A stretch of 64,000 nt of DNA from contig KV835892.1 in the NCBI GenBank assembly GCA_001838165.1, forward strand, positions 171,016 to 235,015. The letters run 5' to 3'. The stretch comes from Actinomyces sp. HMSC035G02 (GTDB lineage: Bacteria > Actinomycetota > Actinomycetes > Actinomycetales > Actinomycetaceae). Numbering within the stretch: the stretch's first letter is position 1; each line of letters begins with the position of its first letter. Both the position numbers and the translations under genes were made by a program. The notes under the pieces were generated by a model. The model was not told the DNA's origin. It saw only the letters and a program-made list of their open reading frames with translations, and did not search any database. Positions 8,324 through 16,465 of the stretch are shown in pieces.

Positions 8324-9700
8324 TTAGGACAGAGTGACTCCACTCGAGGAAGAGCCGATCTTAGGACCGGAGAGAACCTGGACGACCACGAGGCCGCCGA
8401 GGATCAGCATGCAGGCACCGGCACCGAGCAGGTATCCGTTGAGCCCCTCGGACTCATCGCCAGCGAGCGAGGAAGACAGCATCTCCGCGTGAAGCTTCAC
8501 GGCACCCGATGCGTCGACCGACGAACCGTTCGCGGCAGCACCGACAGCGGAAGCGACCTTGAATTCGGCCCATCCGACAAGCTCGTGCGAGCGGTTAGCA
8601 ACAACCACCTTGTACTCGCCGGTCGGCAAACCCGTGAGGTCCATGGTGACCTTGTTGGAGTCCTCAACCTGCAGCCAACGGGCCTCGCCGGTCTGCATGA
8701 TGTTGGCGCTCACCCAGTCGCCGACGGCTGCCTTCTCCGACGGCACGTTGATGGTCAGCTGGCCAGCCGTGAAGGCGGCGCTCACGCCACCCTTGTTCGA
8801 GTCGGTCAGCTGAGACTCGTCAGTGATGGGCGACACGGGGGTCTCGGTCGGCTGCGAAGCTGTCGCAGACGCGGACGGGCTGGGCGCGGGAGACGCACTC
8901 TCAGAAGGGGTCGGCATCGGGCGCACGACCGGCAGCTGCGGATCGTCGGGCACCGGTGCAGGAGCGGCAGAAGGCTCCGTCGTAGGCTCGACCACCGGGT
9001 CCGGAGCAGGTGCCGGAGCAGGATCAACGGTCGGCTCGGCCGTCGGAGCGGGCTCGGGGTCCGTCCTGGGAGCAGGCTCAGCGGTCGGCTCGTCCGTGCG
9101 AGCGGGTGTAGCCGCCGGATCGTCGGTGGGTGCAGCGGTCGGGTCCGTGGTGGGAGCGGGCGTCGGATCGTCGATGTTGGCCACGTACGGACTATTCACC
9201 ATCACCGTATAGGTGACCGGGTCGGGCTCAACCCCGGAGGAGTCACTGCTGTACATGACAACAGTGACCGTGTGCACGGTTCCGGCCGTCCACTTAATCC
9301 CCTCAACATTGTTCGTGCCATTGGGAATGGCCGTCATGATCGTAGGATCATCGAGCGCGGCAGCAGCCCATAGATCAGGGTCGTTCGCCGTCACCGACTG
9401 ATTGTTGCGAGTGAAAGTCGGACGCTGCAGCGGCGTGACCTGACCATGGTCCAGGATCAGTCCCCAATATCCGGTCGCGACATGTTTAGCGGCAAAGTCG
9501 GAGTTCGACGACATGACTGCGCGGAGCGGGCCGCCTTCAAACACACCGTAACGCGGTGTGTCATCCGCACGCGCGGCAAAACCGGGGATCGCAAGACCGA
9601 TGCCCGCAAACAGGAACAGCGCCATGAGCAGGCTCATGGTTCGACTGCGCCCGACGAACCTCCGAGCGGCAACGGCAGACGATGCGCGTCCGTGCTGCAT
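8324..9700 (-). CDS. Secreted Pro/Thr-rich surface protein with C-terminal membrane anchor
   Basis: I do not recognise a named family. The 458 residues comprise a signal peptide (cleavage likely near residue 44, F-A-A-R-A), a globular region to about 180, and a low-complexity stalk from about 180 to 290 made of repeated P-A-P, P-T and D-P-T-A units. A second beta-rich segment follows at about 305-385 (G-Q-L-T-I-N-V-P, then G-E-Y-K-V-V-V and V-G-W-A-E-F). One C-terminal membrane helix lies at about 425-447 with a short Ser-rich end. There is no LPXTG motif, so sortase anchoring is unlikely. An AAGGAG ribosome-binding site supports this start. The protein next door has the same architecture and a similar L-N-G-(Y/W)-(L/I)-L start to its anchor, so the two are probably distant paralogues. 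Confidence 0.75.
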   Translation of the reverse strand: MQHGRASSAVAARRFVGRSRTMSLLMALFLFAGIGLAIPGFAARADDTPRYGVFEGGPLRAVMSSNSDFAAKHVATGYWGLILDHGQVTPLQRPTFTRNNQSVTANDPDLWAAAALDDPTIMTAIPNGTNNVEGIKWTAGTVHTVTVVMYSSDSSGVEPDPVTYTVMVNSPYVANIDDPTPAPTTDPTAAPTDDPAATPARTDEPTAEPAPRTDPEPAPTAEPTVDPAPAPAPDPVVEPTTEPSAAPAPVPDDPQLPVVRPMPTPSESASPAPSPSASATASQPTETPVSPITDESQLTDSNKGGVSAAFTAGQLTINVPSEKAAVGDWVSANIMQTGEARWLQVEDSNKVTMDLTGLPTGEYKVVVANRSHELVGWAEFKVASAVGAAANGSSVDASGAVKLHAEMLSSSLAGDESEGLNGYLLGAGACMLILGGLVVVQVLSGPKIGSSSSGVTLS

Positions 9701-9842
9701 ACCGTTCTCCTTAGTGAGTTAATCCGCAGAAACTATCGTATCGGATCAAGAGTAACAGGCGTAACGCACGAATGCTAAATCCCAAGACACACCATTCGGT
9801 TAATGCACAAATTCTCAGCGCATCGCCGCAGGTGTGCGAGAT

Positions 9843-10991
9843 TTAGCGCAGCAGCCCGTGCGAGCGGCGAACAATGCTGACCGTGACGATCGCGCCGAGA
9901 AGCGCGAGAAGACCGCCGCCTGCGAGGATCCATCCGTTGAGGCGAGACTCCTGCTCACGAACCGCCTGGTTCGTGGCCTGCTGCTCCGAATGAGCCTTGG
10001 GGCCAATCTGCGAAGCAGACACACTTTCCTGCTCCGCGGACGGCGAGGGAGATGGGGCATCAGCGTTCGAGCCGACACCGCCACCGGCAGCAGAAGACGA
10101 ACCATTACCCCCGGAGGAAGAAGCAGACGAGGCCGAAGCGGAGGGCACCGGGGCTGCCGACGAGCGCGAGGTATCCGAGGCATCAGCCGACGGGGTGTTA
10201 CCAGCCGACGGGGTGTTACCAGCCGACGGGGTGCTACCGAGAGACGGCGTCGCCGTCACGTTGGAGGGAGCACTGGCCGAGGCGTCGCCGGGAGCATCAT
10301 CCGTCAGATCGACAACAGGCTTGGCGGCGTTATGGGCGGCATCATCAGCCGGAGACTCCGTAGGCCCATCGGTGACAACGTCGGAAGACGCTCGGCCATC
10401 AGGCTCCGTCGACGGCTCGTCAGTGGGCTCAACCGAAGAATCGTCGGTCGGTGTCAGCGAGCACGCGGGCACCTGCGCATTGGATTCTGCGACCGTCACA
10501 GACACCTGCACGTATGTGCCGGTCACGCCATCGCCGATCATGATCGAATGCTCGGAACCAACCGTCCACGTCGGCGGCAGTTCAATGTCGGTGCTAAAAG
10601 AGCCGGTGGTCGACACTTCGGCGACGCTCCAAGCAGCCTTATTGCGGAGGACAGACGCGGGAACCCAGGCGGGAAGGGTGACGCCATCAGGGCGAACTTC
10701 CTGCCCATCGTCGAGCGTGACAACAACAAAGCCGCGCGAGCTCTCAGAACTAGGGCCCCAGCCGGAACCCTCCACATGCAGCGGAGAGCCGACAGGGACG
10801 ACCGACGAAACGACGATAGACGCACCCTCGTCAGTGACGGTGTGACACTGTCCGGTCACACCGGCAACTCCGTCAACACTGTATGCGGGTTGAGCAGCAA
10901 CAAAGATCCCACCGACGATCGAAGCAGACGCGGTCAGAGCCAGCAGGGGCATGCGCAGTCCCCTACCGTACGATCGCATCTGTGTCGTCAT
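9843..10991 (-). CDS. Secreted Ser/Ala/Pro-rich surface protein with C-terminal membrane anchor
   Basis: Function unknown. The 382 residues have a signal peptide (about 1-39), an N-terminal beta-rich domain at about 40-170 containing S-G-W-G-P and one pair of cysteines (C-H-T-V near 49 and P-A-C near 175), and a long Ser/Ala/Pro/Thr stalk at about 180-340. The stalk includes the hexapeptide N-T-P-S-A-G repeated in tandem. A membrane helix at about 353-374 is followed by a short positive tail (R-R-S-H-G). There is no sortase motif, so the protein is probably held by the helix alone. The start ATG has an AAGGAT ribosome-binding site and a candidate promoter about 100 bases upstream. Only 142 bases separate it from the similar downstream gene. 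Confidence 0.75.
   Translation of the reverse strand: MTTQMRSYGRGLRMPLLALTASASIVGGIFVAAQPAYSVDGVAGVTGQCHTVTDEGASIVVSSVVPVGSPLHVEGSGWGPSSESSRGFVVVTLDDGQEVRPDGVTLPAWVPASVLRNKAAWSVAEVSTTGSFSTDIELPPTWTVGSEHSIMIGDGVTGTYVQVSVTVAESNAQVPACSLTPTDDSSVEPTDEPSTEPDGRASSDVVTDGPTESPADDAAHNAAKPVVDLTDDAPGDASASAPSNVTATPSLGSTPSAGNTPSAGNTPSADASDTSRSSAAPVPSASASSASSSGGNGSSSAAGGGVGSNADAPSPSPSAEQESVSASQIGPKAHSEQQATNQAVREQESRLNGWILAGGGLLALLGAIVTVSIVRRSHGLLR
10184..10237 (-). repeat. Three 18-base tandem repeats in surface-protein stalk
   Basis: Three in-frame copies of an 18-base unit (cagccgacggggtgttac on the plus strand; the third copy has one change, t to c) encode the hexapeptide repeat in the stalk of the 9843-10991 gene. 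Near-identity of the copies suggests recent slippage and possible length variation between strains. Confidence 0.85.
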
Positions 10992-11282
10992 CTGTATCCT
11001 TCTCTATCTTGACGGGATGTCGTGTGCTAAGCGGCTTCATCAGGCCCAGAATCAATATGTCAGTGTCCGAGTAACCACTAGCTACAGAAACCATATTATT
11101 GCCTGATGCCTATTCTGCAATTGCGAACAACAAGCAAATTACCGGAACATGCAGTCAAAACACGTTTTTATCAGGAAATTTCAGCCTTCTACCAACTTCC
11201 TGTGAATTATATTATCCAACAATCATGGAGCTGCGTGACCCGACGGTCAAGTTTTGAGATTTTGGGGATCACAACGCCCGGG
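10992..11282. other. AT-rich intergenic region, no gene seen
   Basis: This 291-base gap between the siderophore ATPase gene and the surface-protein gene is visibly richer in A+T than its surroundings, above all from 11040 to 11260. I find no convincing coding frame, tRNA or insertion-sequence end in it. It holds a candidate promoter for the surface-protein gene and a short dyad TGACC-N4-GGTCA at 11236-11249. Confidence 0.6.
11093..11120 (-). promoter_or_regulatory. Candidate promoter of the surface-protein gene
   Basis: On the minus strand TTGCAG (11115-11120), a 16-base spacer and TAATAT (11093-11098) lie about 100 bases before the ATG at 10991. A perfect TATAAT also occurs further upstream at about 11209-11214, without a good -35 box. 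Assigned by eye. Confidence 0.4.
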
Positions 11283-12077
11283 TCATCGCATCGGAATCAC
11301 CAGTGGCGTTTCGGTTTCAGGGTCGTCGATGATCCTGCAGGGCACACTGAACACGCGTTCGATCAGTTCTGCCGTCACAACGTCGCGAGGTGCCCCCTGG
11401 GCCACAACCTCGCCATCCTTCATGAACACAAGGTGCGTCGCGTAGCGGAATGCCAGATGAAGGTCATGCAGTACCGCAACAACCGTCACACCGTCCCGAT
11501 GGAGGCGCTGCGCCAAGCGCAGGACCTCCAGCTGGTGATTGAGGTCAAGATACGTCGTTGGCTCATCAAGGAGCAGAATGTCCGTCGCCTGGGCAAGTGA
11601 CATCGCGATCCACACGCGTTGACGCTGTCCGCCCGACAGCTCGCCGACTCGACGCCCCACCAGATCCGCAACCCCCGCATCTTTCATCGCGCGAGACACG
11701 GCCTCGTCGTCCTGCGCACTCCACTGATGGAGCACCGACTGATAGGGATAGCGGCCGCGAGCAACCAAATCCTCGACAAACATGTCGCCCGGAGCAACCG
11801 ACGACTGAGCCAGCAAACCCAGTCGACGCGCAAGAGCCTTCTGATTCATATCGGCAACACTTCGCCCATCCAGCTCGACCTCGCCGCGTCGCACGCCAAG
11901 CACTCGGGCCAGCGAACGCAGGAGCGTCGACTTGCCGCAGGCGTTCGGGCCAACAATGACGGTCAGTTCTCCTGGCAGAACATCCAGTGAAAGCCCTTCG
12001 AGGATCGGGGCATTTTTCCCATAGCCGACAACAATGTCCCGAGCACTCAGCCCACGGCTCACAGCAGGCTCATTCAC
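11283..12077 (-). CDS. Siderophore/iron ABC transporter ATP-binding protein (FecE/FepC-like)
   Basis: The cytoplasmic ATPase of an Fe(III)-siderophore importer. The 264 residues contain Walker A G-P-N-A-C-G-K-S-T (about 37-45), signature L-S-G-G-Q-R-Q-R-V-W-I-A and Walker B L-L-L-D-E-P-T-T-Y-L-D, the T-Y-L-D form being typical of the FepC/FhuC/BtuD group. The GTG start overlaps the stop of the upstream permease by 4 bases. It is the last gene of the four-gene importer set, whose order is lipoprotein, permease, permease, ATPase. The iron box in front of the first gene probably controls all four. Confidence 0.92.
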   Translation of the reverse strand: MNEPAVSRGLSARDIVVGYGKNAPILEGLSLDVLPGELTVIVGPNACGKSTLLRSLARVLGVRRGEVELDGRSVADMNQKALARRLGLLAQSSVAPGDMFVEDLVARGRYPYQSVLHQWSAQDDEAVSRAMKDAGVADLVGRRVGELSGGQRQRVWIAMSLAQATDILLLDEPTTYLDLNHQLEVLRLAQRLHRDGVTVVAVLHDLHLAFRYATHLVFMKDGEVVAQGAPRDVVTAELIERVFSVPCRIIDDPETETPLVIPMR

Positions 12078-13123
12078 GATCTCACCTCACGAATCAACAA
12101 CCAGAGAAGGTAGACGCCTCCAACGACGCCTGTCACAACACCGACTGGAAGCTCGGCCGGCGCGACGAGCCTCTGTGCGCACACATCCGAGACCAGCACA
12201 AGCAGAGCTCCGACGAGAGCAGAGGACGTGAATCCGACTCCCCCGCCACCGCACAGCCGATGCGCGACGTGCGGAGCCGCGAGGGCAACAAAAGCGACCG
12301 GCCCCGCCACCGATGTCGCGGATGCGACGAGTAGGATCGCGACGACGATGAGGAGGACGCGGGTACGACCCACTCTCACGCCGAGGCCCGTCGCCACATC
12401 GTCGCCCATCGCGACAAGACCGAGGGGCACAGCGAAGACGGCACACACTATAACGACGGCACCAATCACGATGAGCAGAGGCATCAGACGCGCGATAGTA
12501 ACGCCGGAGAATGAACCGGCGCTCCACAGCTGCGCACGCTGCGCTGCTTCCAGCGGAGCCTTGACGATGAGCAGCGAATTGACAGCACGCAACGCCGCCG
12601 AGCAGCCAATACCGACGAGGACGACACGAATACCCGTGACTCGCATGCCCCCCGCACACGCAAGGATGATCGCACCCGAAACGAGTCCTCCGAGCAATGC
12701 ACCAACCCCAGTGACCGTGGGGCTCGATCCCAGAACGATGATCGCGATCAGCGCACCGGTCGCACAGCCGGTCGACAGACCGACGATGTCGGGGCTACCG
12801 AGTGGGTTACCCGAGATCGTCTGGAAGATACGCCCGGCAATCCCAAGCGCTACGCCGACAGCGATCGCTGCGAGCATACGCGGCAGGCGCACCGACTGGA
12901 CAAAGTAGACCCCAAGATAATCGTCCCGAGGCCCACCGTCTCCCAGAAGACGACGGAACGAATCGGCGGCACTCAGCCCGTAGTCCCCCAGCGTCAGCGA
13001 ATAAACGGCGAGCGCGGCGAGGAGAACGAATCCGATGACTACAACAGCTGCGCTGCGCCGGTGCACGCGCACCGATAAACCACGTAGCGAAACGGTCTTG
13101 TAGCGCGATGGAGCTGGCGTCAT
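12074..13123 (-). CDS. Siderophore ABC transporter permease (FecCD family)
   Basis: One of two membrane subunits of the importer, 349 residues with about ten hydrophobic segments. Family motifs seen are R-L-P-R-M-L-A-A near 80, G-N-P-L-G-S-P-D-I-V-G-L and the C-terminal A-P-A-E-L-P-V-G-V-V-T-G-V-V-G. A basic N-terminus precedes the first membrane segment at about 25-45. It overlaps both neighbours by 4 bases, so it is made with them. The cysteine-containing G-C-S-A-A-L-R segment is unusual but does not break the family pattern. Confidence 0.9.
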   Translation of the reverse strand: MTPAPSRYKTVSLRGLSVRVHRRSAAVVVIGFVLLAALAVYSLTLGDYGLSAADSFRRLLGDGGPRDDYLGVYFVQSVRLPRMLAAIAVGVALGIAGRIFQTISGNPLGSPDIVGLSTGCATGALIAIIVLGSSPTVTGVGALLGGLVSGAIILACAGGMRVTGIRVVLVGIGCSAALRAVNSLLIVKAPLEAAQRAQLWSAGSFSGVTIARLMPLLIVIGAVVIVCAVFAVPLGLVAMGDDVATGLGVRVGRTRVLLIVVAILLVASATSVAGPVAFVALAAPHVAHRLCGGGGVGFTSSALVGALLVLVSDVCAQRLVAPAELPVGVVTGVVGGVYLLWLLIREVRS

Positions 13124-14115
13124 GACATGCCCTTTCCACGCGCCCCCAGGATGAAGAACGGAGCGCCGATCAAAGCGACGATGACACCCACGGGCACCTC
13201 GGATGGTGCGAGCACGAGACGCGAGACGACGTCAGCACCGCACACCCAAGCAGCGCCGACCACGATAGACCAGAGGGCAATGGCCCCCTGCCGGGCTCCG
13301 ACGAAGCGTCGCACCATCAGCGGAACTGCGAGGCCGACGAACGTGAGGGGGCCACCCAGGGCAGTCGCTCCCCCGGCCAATGCGGTAACGGCGACAACCC
13401 CGAGCAAGCGGATGAGTCGCACGCGCACACCGAGGCTCACCGCAGCATCATCGCCGAGTGCAAGAACACCCAGTGCCGAGGTGATGAGCAGGGCAACCAC
13501 GGTGCCGCCGGCAATCACTGCACCCGCGCTGGCCACCGAGGCCATATCAACGCCTTCCAATGATCCCGATGCCCAGTATCGAAATTCGTTGAACGCGAAC
13601 TGATTCGCGGCGAGAACGGCCTGAGTGAGTGAGGCGAGAGCAGCCGATACGGCAATGCCCGCCAGGGCGAGGCGCGATCGCGATCCTCCACCGCTCCCCG
13701 AAATAGCGAAGACAAGACCGGCGGCCACCCCCGCGCCGATGAGCGAGGCGCCCAGCGTCGCCATGCGAGTCGCGACACCGCTCGCGGCCGTGACGGTCAC
13801 GACGAGAAAGGCCGCTCCTGCGTTGATGCCAAGCACGCCGGGATCTGCGAGAGGATTGCGAGTCATGGCCTGCATGACGGATCCCGCCAGCCCCAGTGCC
13901 CCGCCGATGACGAGCGCGGCGAGAGTACGGGGAACACGCAGCTGCGTGACCACCTGGGCGTCCTGACTGACGCCGCCGTGCACGAGCGCGTCCCAGACCA
14001 CGTCGGGAGCGATCTGACGCGAGCCGAAGGCGAGGGAGGCGAGGGCGACGAGGGCAAGCACCAGCGTCGCCACTGCACAAGCAATGGCGACGCTGGTGAT
14101 GCGACGTGTCATCAT
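13120..14115 (-). CDS. Siderophore ABC transporter permease (FecCD family)
   Basis: The second membrane subunit, 331 residues. It shows R-V-P-R-T-L-A-A-L near 62, N-P-L-A-D-P-G-V-L-G-I-N, and A-P-S-E-V-P-V-G-V-I-V-A-L-I-G-A-P close to the C-terminus, the standard FecCD coupling and pore motifs. It follows the lipoprotein gene after 36 bases and overlaps the next permease by 4 bases. Two adjacent in-frame ATG codons (14113-14115 and 14110-14112) are possible starts. Confidence 0.9.
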   Translation of the reverse strand: MMTRRITSVAIACAVATLVLALVALASLAFGSRQIAPDVVWDALVHGGVSQDAQVVTQLRVPRTLAALVIGGALGLAGSVMQAMTRNPLADPGVLGINAGAAFLVVTVTAASGVATRMATLGASLIGAGVAAGLVFAISGSGGGSRSRLALAGIAVSAALASLTQAVLAANQFAFNEFRYWASGSLEGVDMASVASAGAVIAGGTVVALLITSALGVLALGDDAAVSLGVRVRLIRLLGVVAVTALAGGATALGGPLTFVGLAVPLMVRRFVGARQGAIALWSIVVGAAWVCGADVVSRLVLAPSEVPVGVIVALIGAPFFILGARGKGMS

Positions 14116-14151
14116 GTCAGGTCATCGACCCGGATCGTGTGGCCATCGATG

Positions 14152-15189
14152 TCAGGAGGCCGGGACGAACTGGGCTTCGATGCTCGAGACGATGCCATCC
14201 ATGAGGAGGTATCCACCGGCGGACGTCCACAGGGAACCGTCGACGGGGATCACGTGGTTCGCCTTCACAGCACTGAGGGAGTCAAAACCGACGGTGCTCT
14301 TCGCCTCTTCCAGGGCGGCGGCCGAAGCCTCGACGCCCGTGTTGCCACCGGCGGAGGGGTTGTTCACCGAGGCCTTGCCCAGGGTGCCGAAGAAGATCCA
14401 GTCGGCGTCGATCTGATCGATGTTTTCCAGCGAGACGGGCTCGGAGTGGCCCTCGCCGTCACGATCCTGGTTCGCGGGACGCTTCATGCCGAGCGCGGTG
14501 AGAGCCTGGCCGGCGGGCAGCTCCTTGAGGATGAGGCCGGCACTGTCGCCCTGCCAACGCACCACCGAGTAGGTCTGATCGAGATAGCCGGCGTCCTTCA
14601 GGCGGGCGCTAACGGAAGCAACGTGCTGATCGAATTCCGCGAGCTTGGTCTGCGCCTGGTCGGCAACGCCGAGCGCGTCGGCCGTCAGGGTGAAGGTCTC
14701 GCGCCAGTCGCCGCCCTTTTGCGTCGTGAAGAAGACGGGCGCAATCTGAGCCAGCGCGGTCAGCGTCTCGGTGTCGTTGTTCTTCACCGACGTGCCGTCA
14801 ACGAGGATCAGATCCGGGTGCGCCGCACCGATGGCCTCGAGGTTGGGTGTGCCGATGGAGCCCAGGATCGGGATATCGCCCGCGCGATCAACGAGGTAGT
14901 TGGGAACCGTCTGCTGGCCGCGGCCGGAGACAACGCCGATCGGGGTGAAGCCCAGGGCGAGCGCGTTGTCGGTCGTCGGCTCAGAGAGCGTGACGACGCG
15001 GCTAGGGTGCGACGGCAGGGTCACTTCCTGACCGGATGCGTCAGTGACGGTGCGCGTCTCGGATGCCGCGGAGGCGTCGGAAGCCTCAGGAGACGAGGCC
15101 GGGGCGGGCTGGTTGGACGAGCATGCTCCCAGAGCGAGAGCGGTCAGAGCGACGCCAACGATGGCGCGAATTCGCGTCGACAGGTGCAC
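14152..15189 (-). CDS. Siderophore-binding lipoprotein of ABC importer (FecB/FepB-like)
   Basis: The extracytoplasmic receptor of the importer. The 345 residues start with a lipoprotein signal ending in L-G-A-C, so Cys23 would be lipidated. A Ser/Ala/Glu-rich linker leads to a periplasmic-binding fold with R-V-V-T-L-S-E-P-T-T-D-N near 68-80 and the class III long-helix arrangement. A GTG start with a GAGG ribosome-binding site is used. The ligand is probably a ferric siderophore rather than haem, judging from resemblance to FecB-type proteins and the adjacent enterochelin-esterase homologue. A DtxR/IdeR box lies 34-52 bases upstream. Confidence 0.9.
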   Translation of the reverse strand: MHLSTRIRAIVGVALTALALGACSSNQPAPASSPEASDASAASETRTVTDASGQEVTLPSHPSRVVTLSEPTTDNALALGFTPIGVVSGRGQQTVPNYLVDRAGDIPILGSIGTPNLEAIGAAHPDLILVDGTSVKNNDTETLTALAQIAPVFFTTQKGGDWRETFTLTADALGVADQAQTKLAEFDQHVASVSARLKDAGYLDQTYSVVRWQGDSAGLILKELPAGQALTALGMKRPANQDRDGEGHSEPVSLENIDQIDADWIFFGTLGKASVNNPSAGGNTGVEASAAALEEAKSTVGFDSLSAVKANHVIPVDGSLWTSAGGYLLMDGIVSSIEAQFVPAS

Positions 15190-15222
15190 AAGTGCCTCAA
15201 TTCAGTCGATCTTATCAGGTGC

Positions 15223-15241
15223 GTAGGTAAGCCTAACCTAC
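15223..15241 (-). promoter_or_regulatory. DtxR/IdeR-type iron box
   Basis: The 19-base dyad gtaggtaagcctaacctac differs from the DtxR/IdeR consensus TTAGGTTAGSCTAACCTAA at only three positions. It lies just upstream of the lipoprotein gene; a TAAGAT -10-like element sits immediately downstream on the minus strand, so a bound iron-loaded repressor would cover the promoter. The importer should therefore be expressed when iron is scarce. Confidence 0.85.
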
Positions 15242-15276
15242 AGGCTACACATTGACCTGGGCTGTCTCATTCCTGG

Positions 15277-16461
15277 TCAGCATGTGAGAGCGTCCCATTC
15301 ATCAAGCGCGCGCACGAGGCCTTCGCGCCACCATGCCACGTCGTGCCCGCTGCGATAGTGGTCAAGCTCAACCGCCACGCCCAGGCACCGCAGCAGCTCG
15401 GCGCAGTCATCCACTACAGGACGCATCGTCTCTTCCAACGTGCCCACCTGCAAACGTAGCCGCACACCCCGGTGCGGTCGAATCTGCCCGGCGCGCAGGG
15501 CACCCATGAGCGTGCCTTCGCCGACTCCTCGTTGTTCCCCTCCCCACCACAGGGACGGAGACTGGGCAACTGCACAATCGAGAGGGAAATCGCTGCGCAG
15601 CGCCGCTTCCAACACAGCAAGACCACCGTAGGACTGGCCGGCGACCATCACCGGCCCCGCCCCCGCCTCGTCGTACACCGCCCGTAGCAGAGCAGCGACG
15701 CGATCCGCATCGGTCAGCTCCGCCTCGCGCTCATCCAGATCTCCCGCGTCGATCGTCACGATGCGCAGGCCGGGATAGCGCCGAGTCAGCCAACCGACGC
15801 CGTTGCCTCGCCAGATCTCGCCGTCGAAGAGGATGAGCGTGCACGTTGGCTCCGACTCGCCGTCGAACATCACGACCGGTCGCTGGCGCGTGTGCCCGAG
15901 CCGGGCACTGACACGCGTGCCAATCTCGCGCTCCCGCGGCGCACGCATCTGAGGCGCCGTCAGATCCTCCGATGGCCACACCACCCGCGCATCGGGCCCA
16001 ACGAAGAGCGAGGCGACAGCTCCTCGGCCATTCACGACTCGCAAGGGATTAGATTTATCAGGGCGCGCATCCTCCAGGAATCGTATCCACTCCCCCATGT
16101 CCGTAAGCACCCCGGGGTCGAGGCCCCACGGACCCACAATGACCTTTTGATAGCTGAGGATCGCGTCCGCAGGAAGCGCGCACACGAGCGCCCGAGCATC
16201 CGAGCGTCCCGGCCCTATCGACATGCAAAAGTCGTCGAGGTACTCTCGCGCGCGATCAGTGATCGTGTTCAGGATGACATAGCAGTCAGCAGCAGCCTGG
16301 GCTCCCCACTGGAAGGTCACGCGAACAGCGTCGACCCCATCGACGACGAGCCGCGGCCCGACGATCGGGAGCCCATCGGCGTAGCGATAGATTCCGTCTG
16401 ATGCCTCCCAGCGCAGCAGGCAAAAGCCCGTGCGCGAAAAAGACGTGTGCTCAAACGCCAC
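15277..16461 (-). CDS. fes: Enterochelin (ferric catecholate) esterase, Fes-like
   Basis: A cytoplasmic esterase that would hydrolyse an imported ferric tri-ester siderophore so that iron can be released. An N-terminal Fes domain (DUF3327-like) is followed by an alpha/beta-hydrolase esterase domain. The nucleophile is Ser277 in A-G-Q-S-Y-G-G and the catalytic His is His373 in S-G-H-D-V-A-W-W; the C-terminal region follows E. coli Fes closely (S-L-W-W, G-T-L-M-G-A-L-R-A-G). I take GTG 16459-16461, just after the upstream stop, as start (394 residues), although its ribosome-binding site is weak; the open frame could extend to 16605 over the neighbour. Located 34 bases upstream of the iron box, it ends before the importer operon. 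Confidence 0.85.
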   Translation of the reverse strand: MAFEHTSFSRTGFCLLRWEASDGIYRYADGLPIVGPRLVVDGVDAVRVTFQWGAQAAADCYVILNTITDRAREYLDDFCMSIGPGRSDARALVCALPADAILSYQKVIVGPWGLDPGVLTDMGEWIRFLEDARPDKSNPLRVVNGRGAVASLFVGPDARVVWPSEDLTAPQMRAPREREIGTRVSARLGHTRQRPVVMFDGESEPTCTLILFDGEIWRGNGVGWLTRRYPGLRIVTIDAGDLDEREAELTDADRVAALLRAVYDEAGAGPVMVAGQSYGGLAVLEAALRSDFPLDCAVAQSPSLWWGGEQRGVGEGTLMGALRAGQIRPHRGVRLRLQVGTLEETMRPVVDDCAELLRCLGVAVELDHYRSGHDVAWWREGLVRALDEWDALTC

Positions 16462-16465
16462 GAGA

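Noticed and set aside
8990-9180. Regular Pro/Thr repeat that could look like a CRISPR-like array
   Set aside because: The units are short, imperfect and in frame, with no spacer of constant length; it is a protein stalk.
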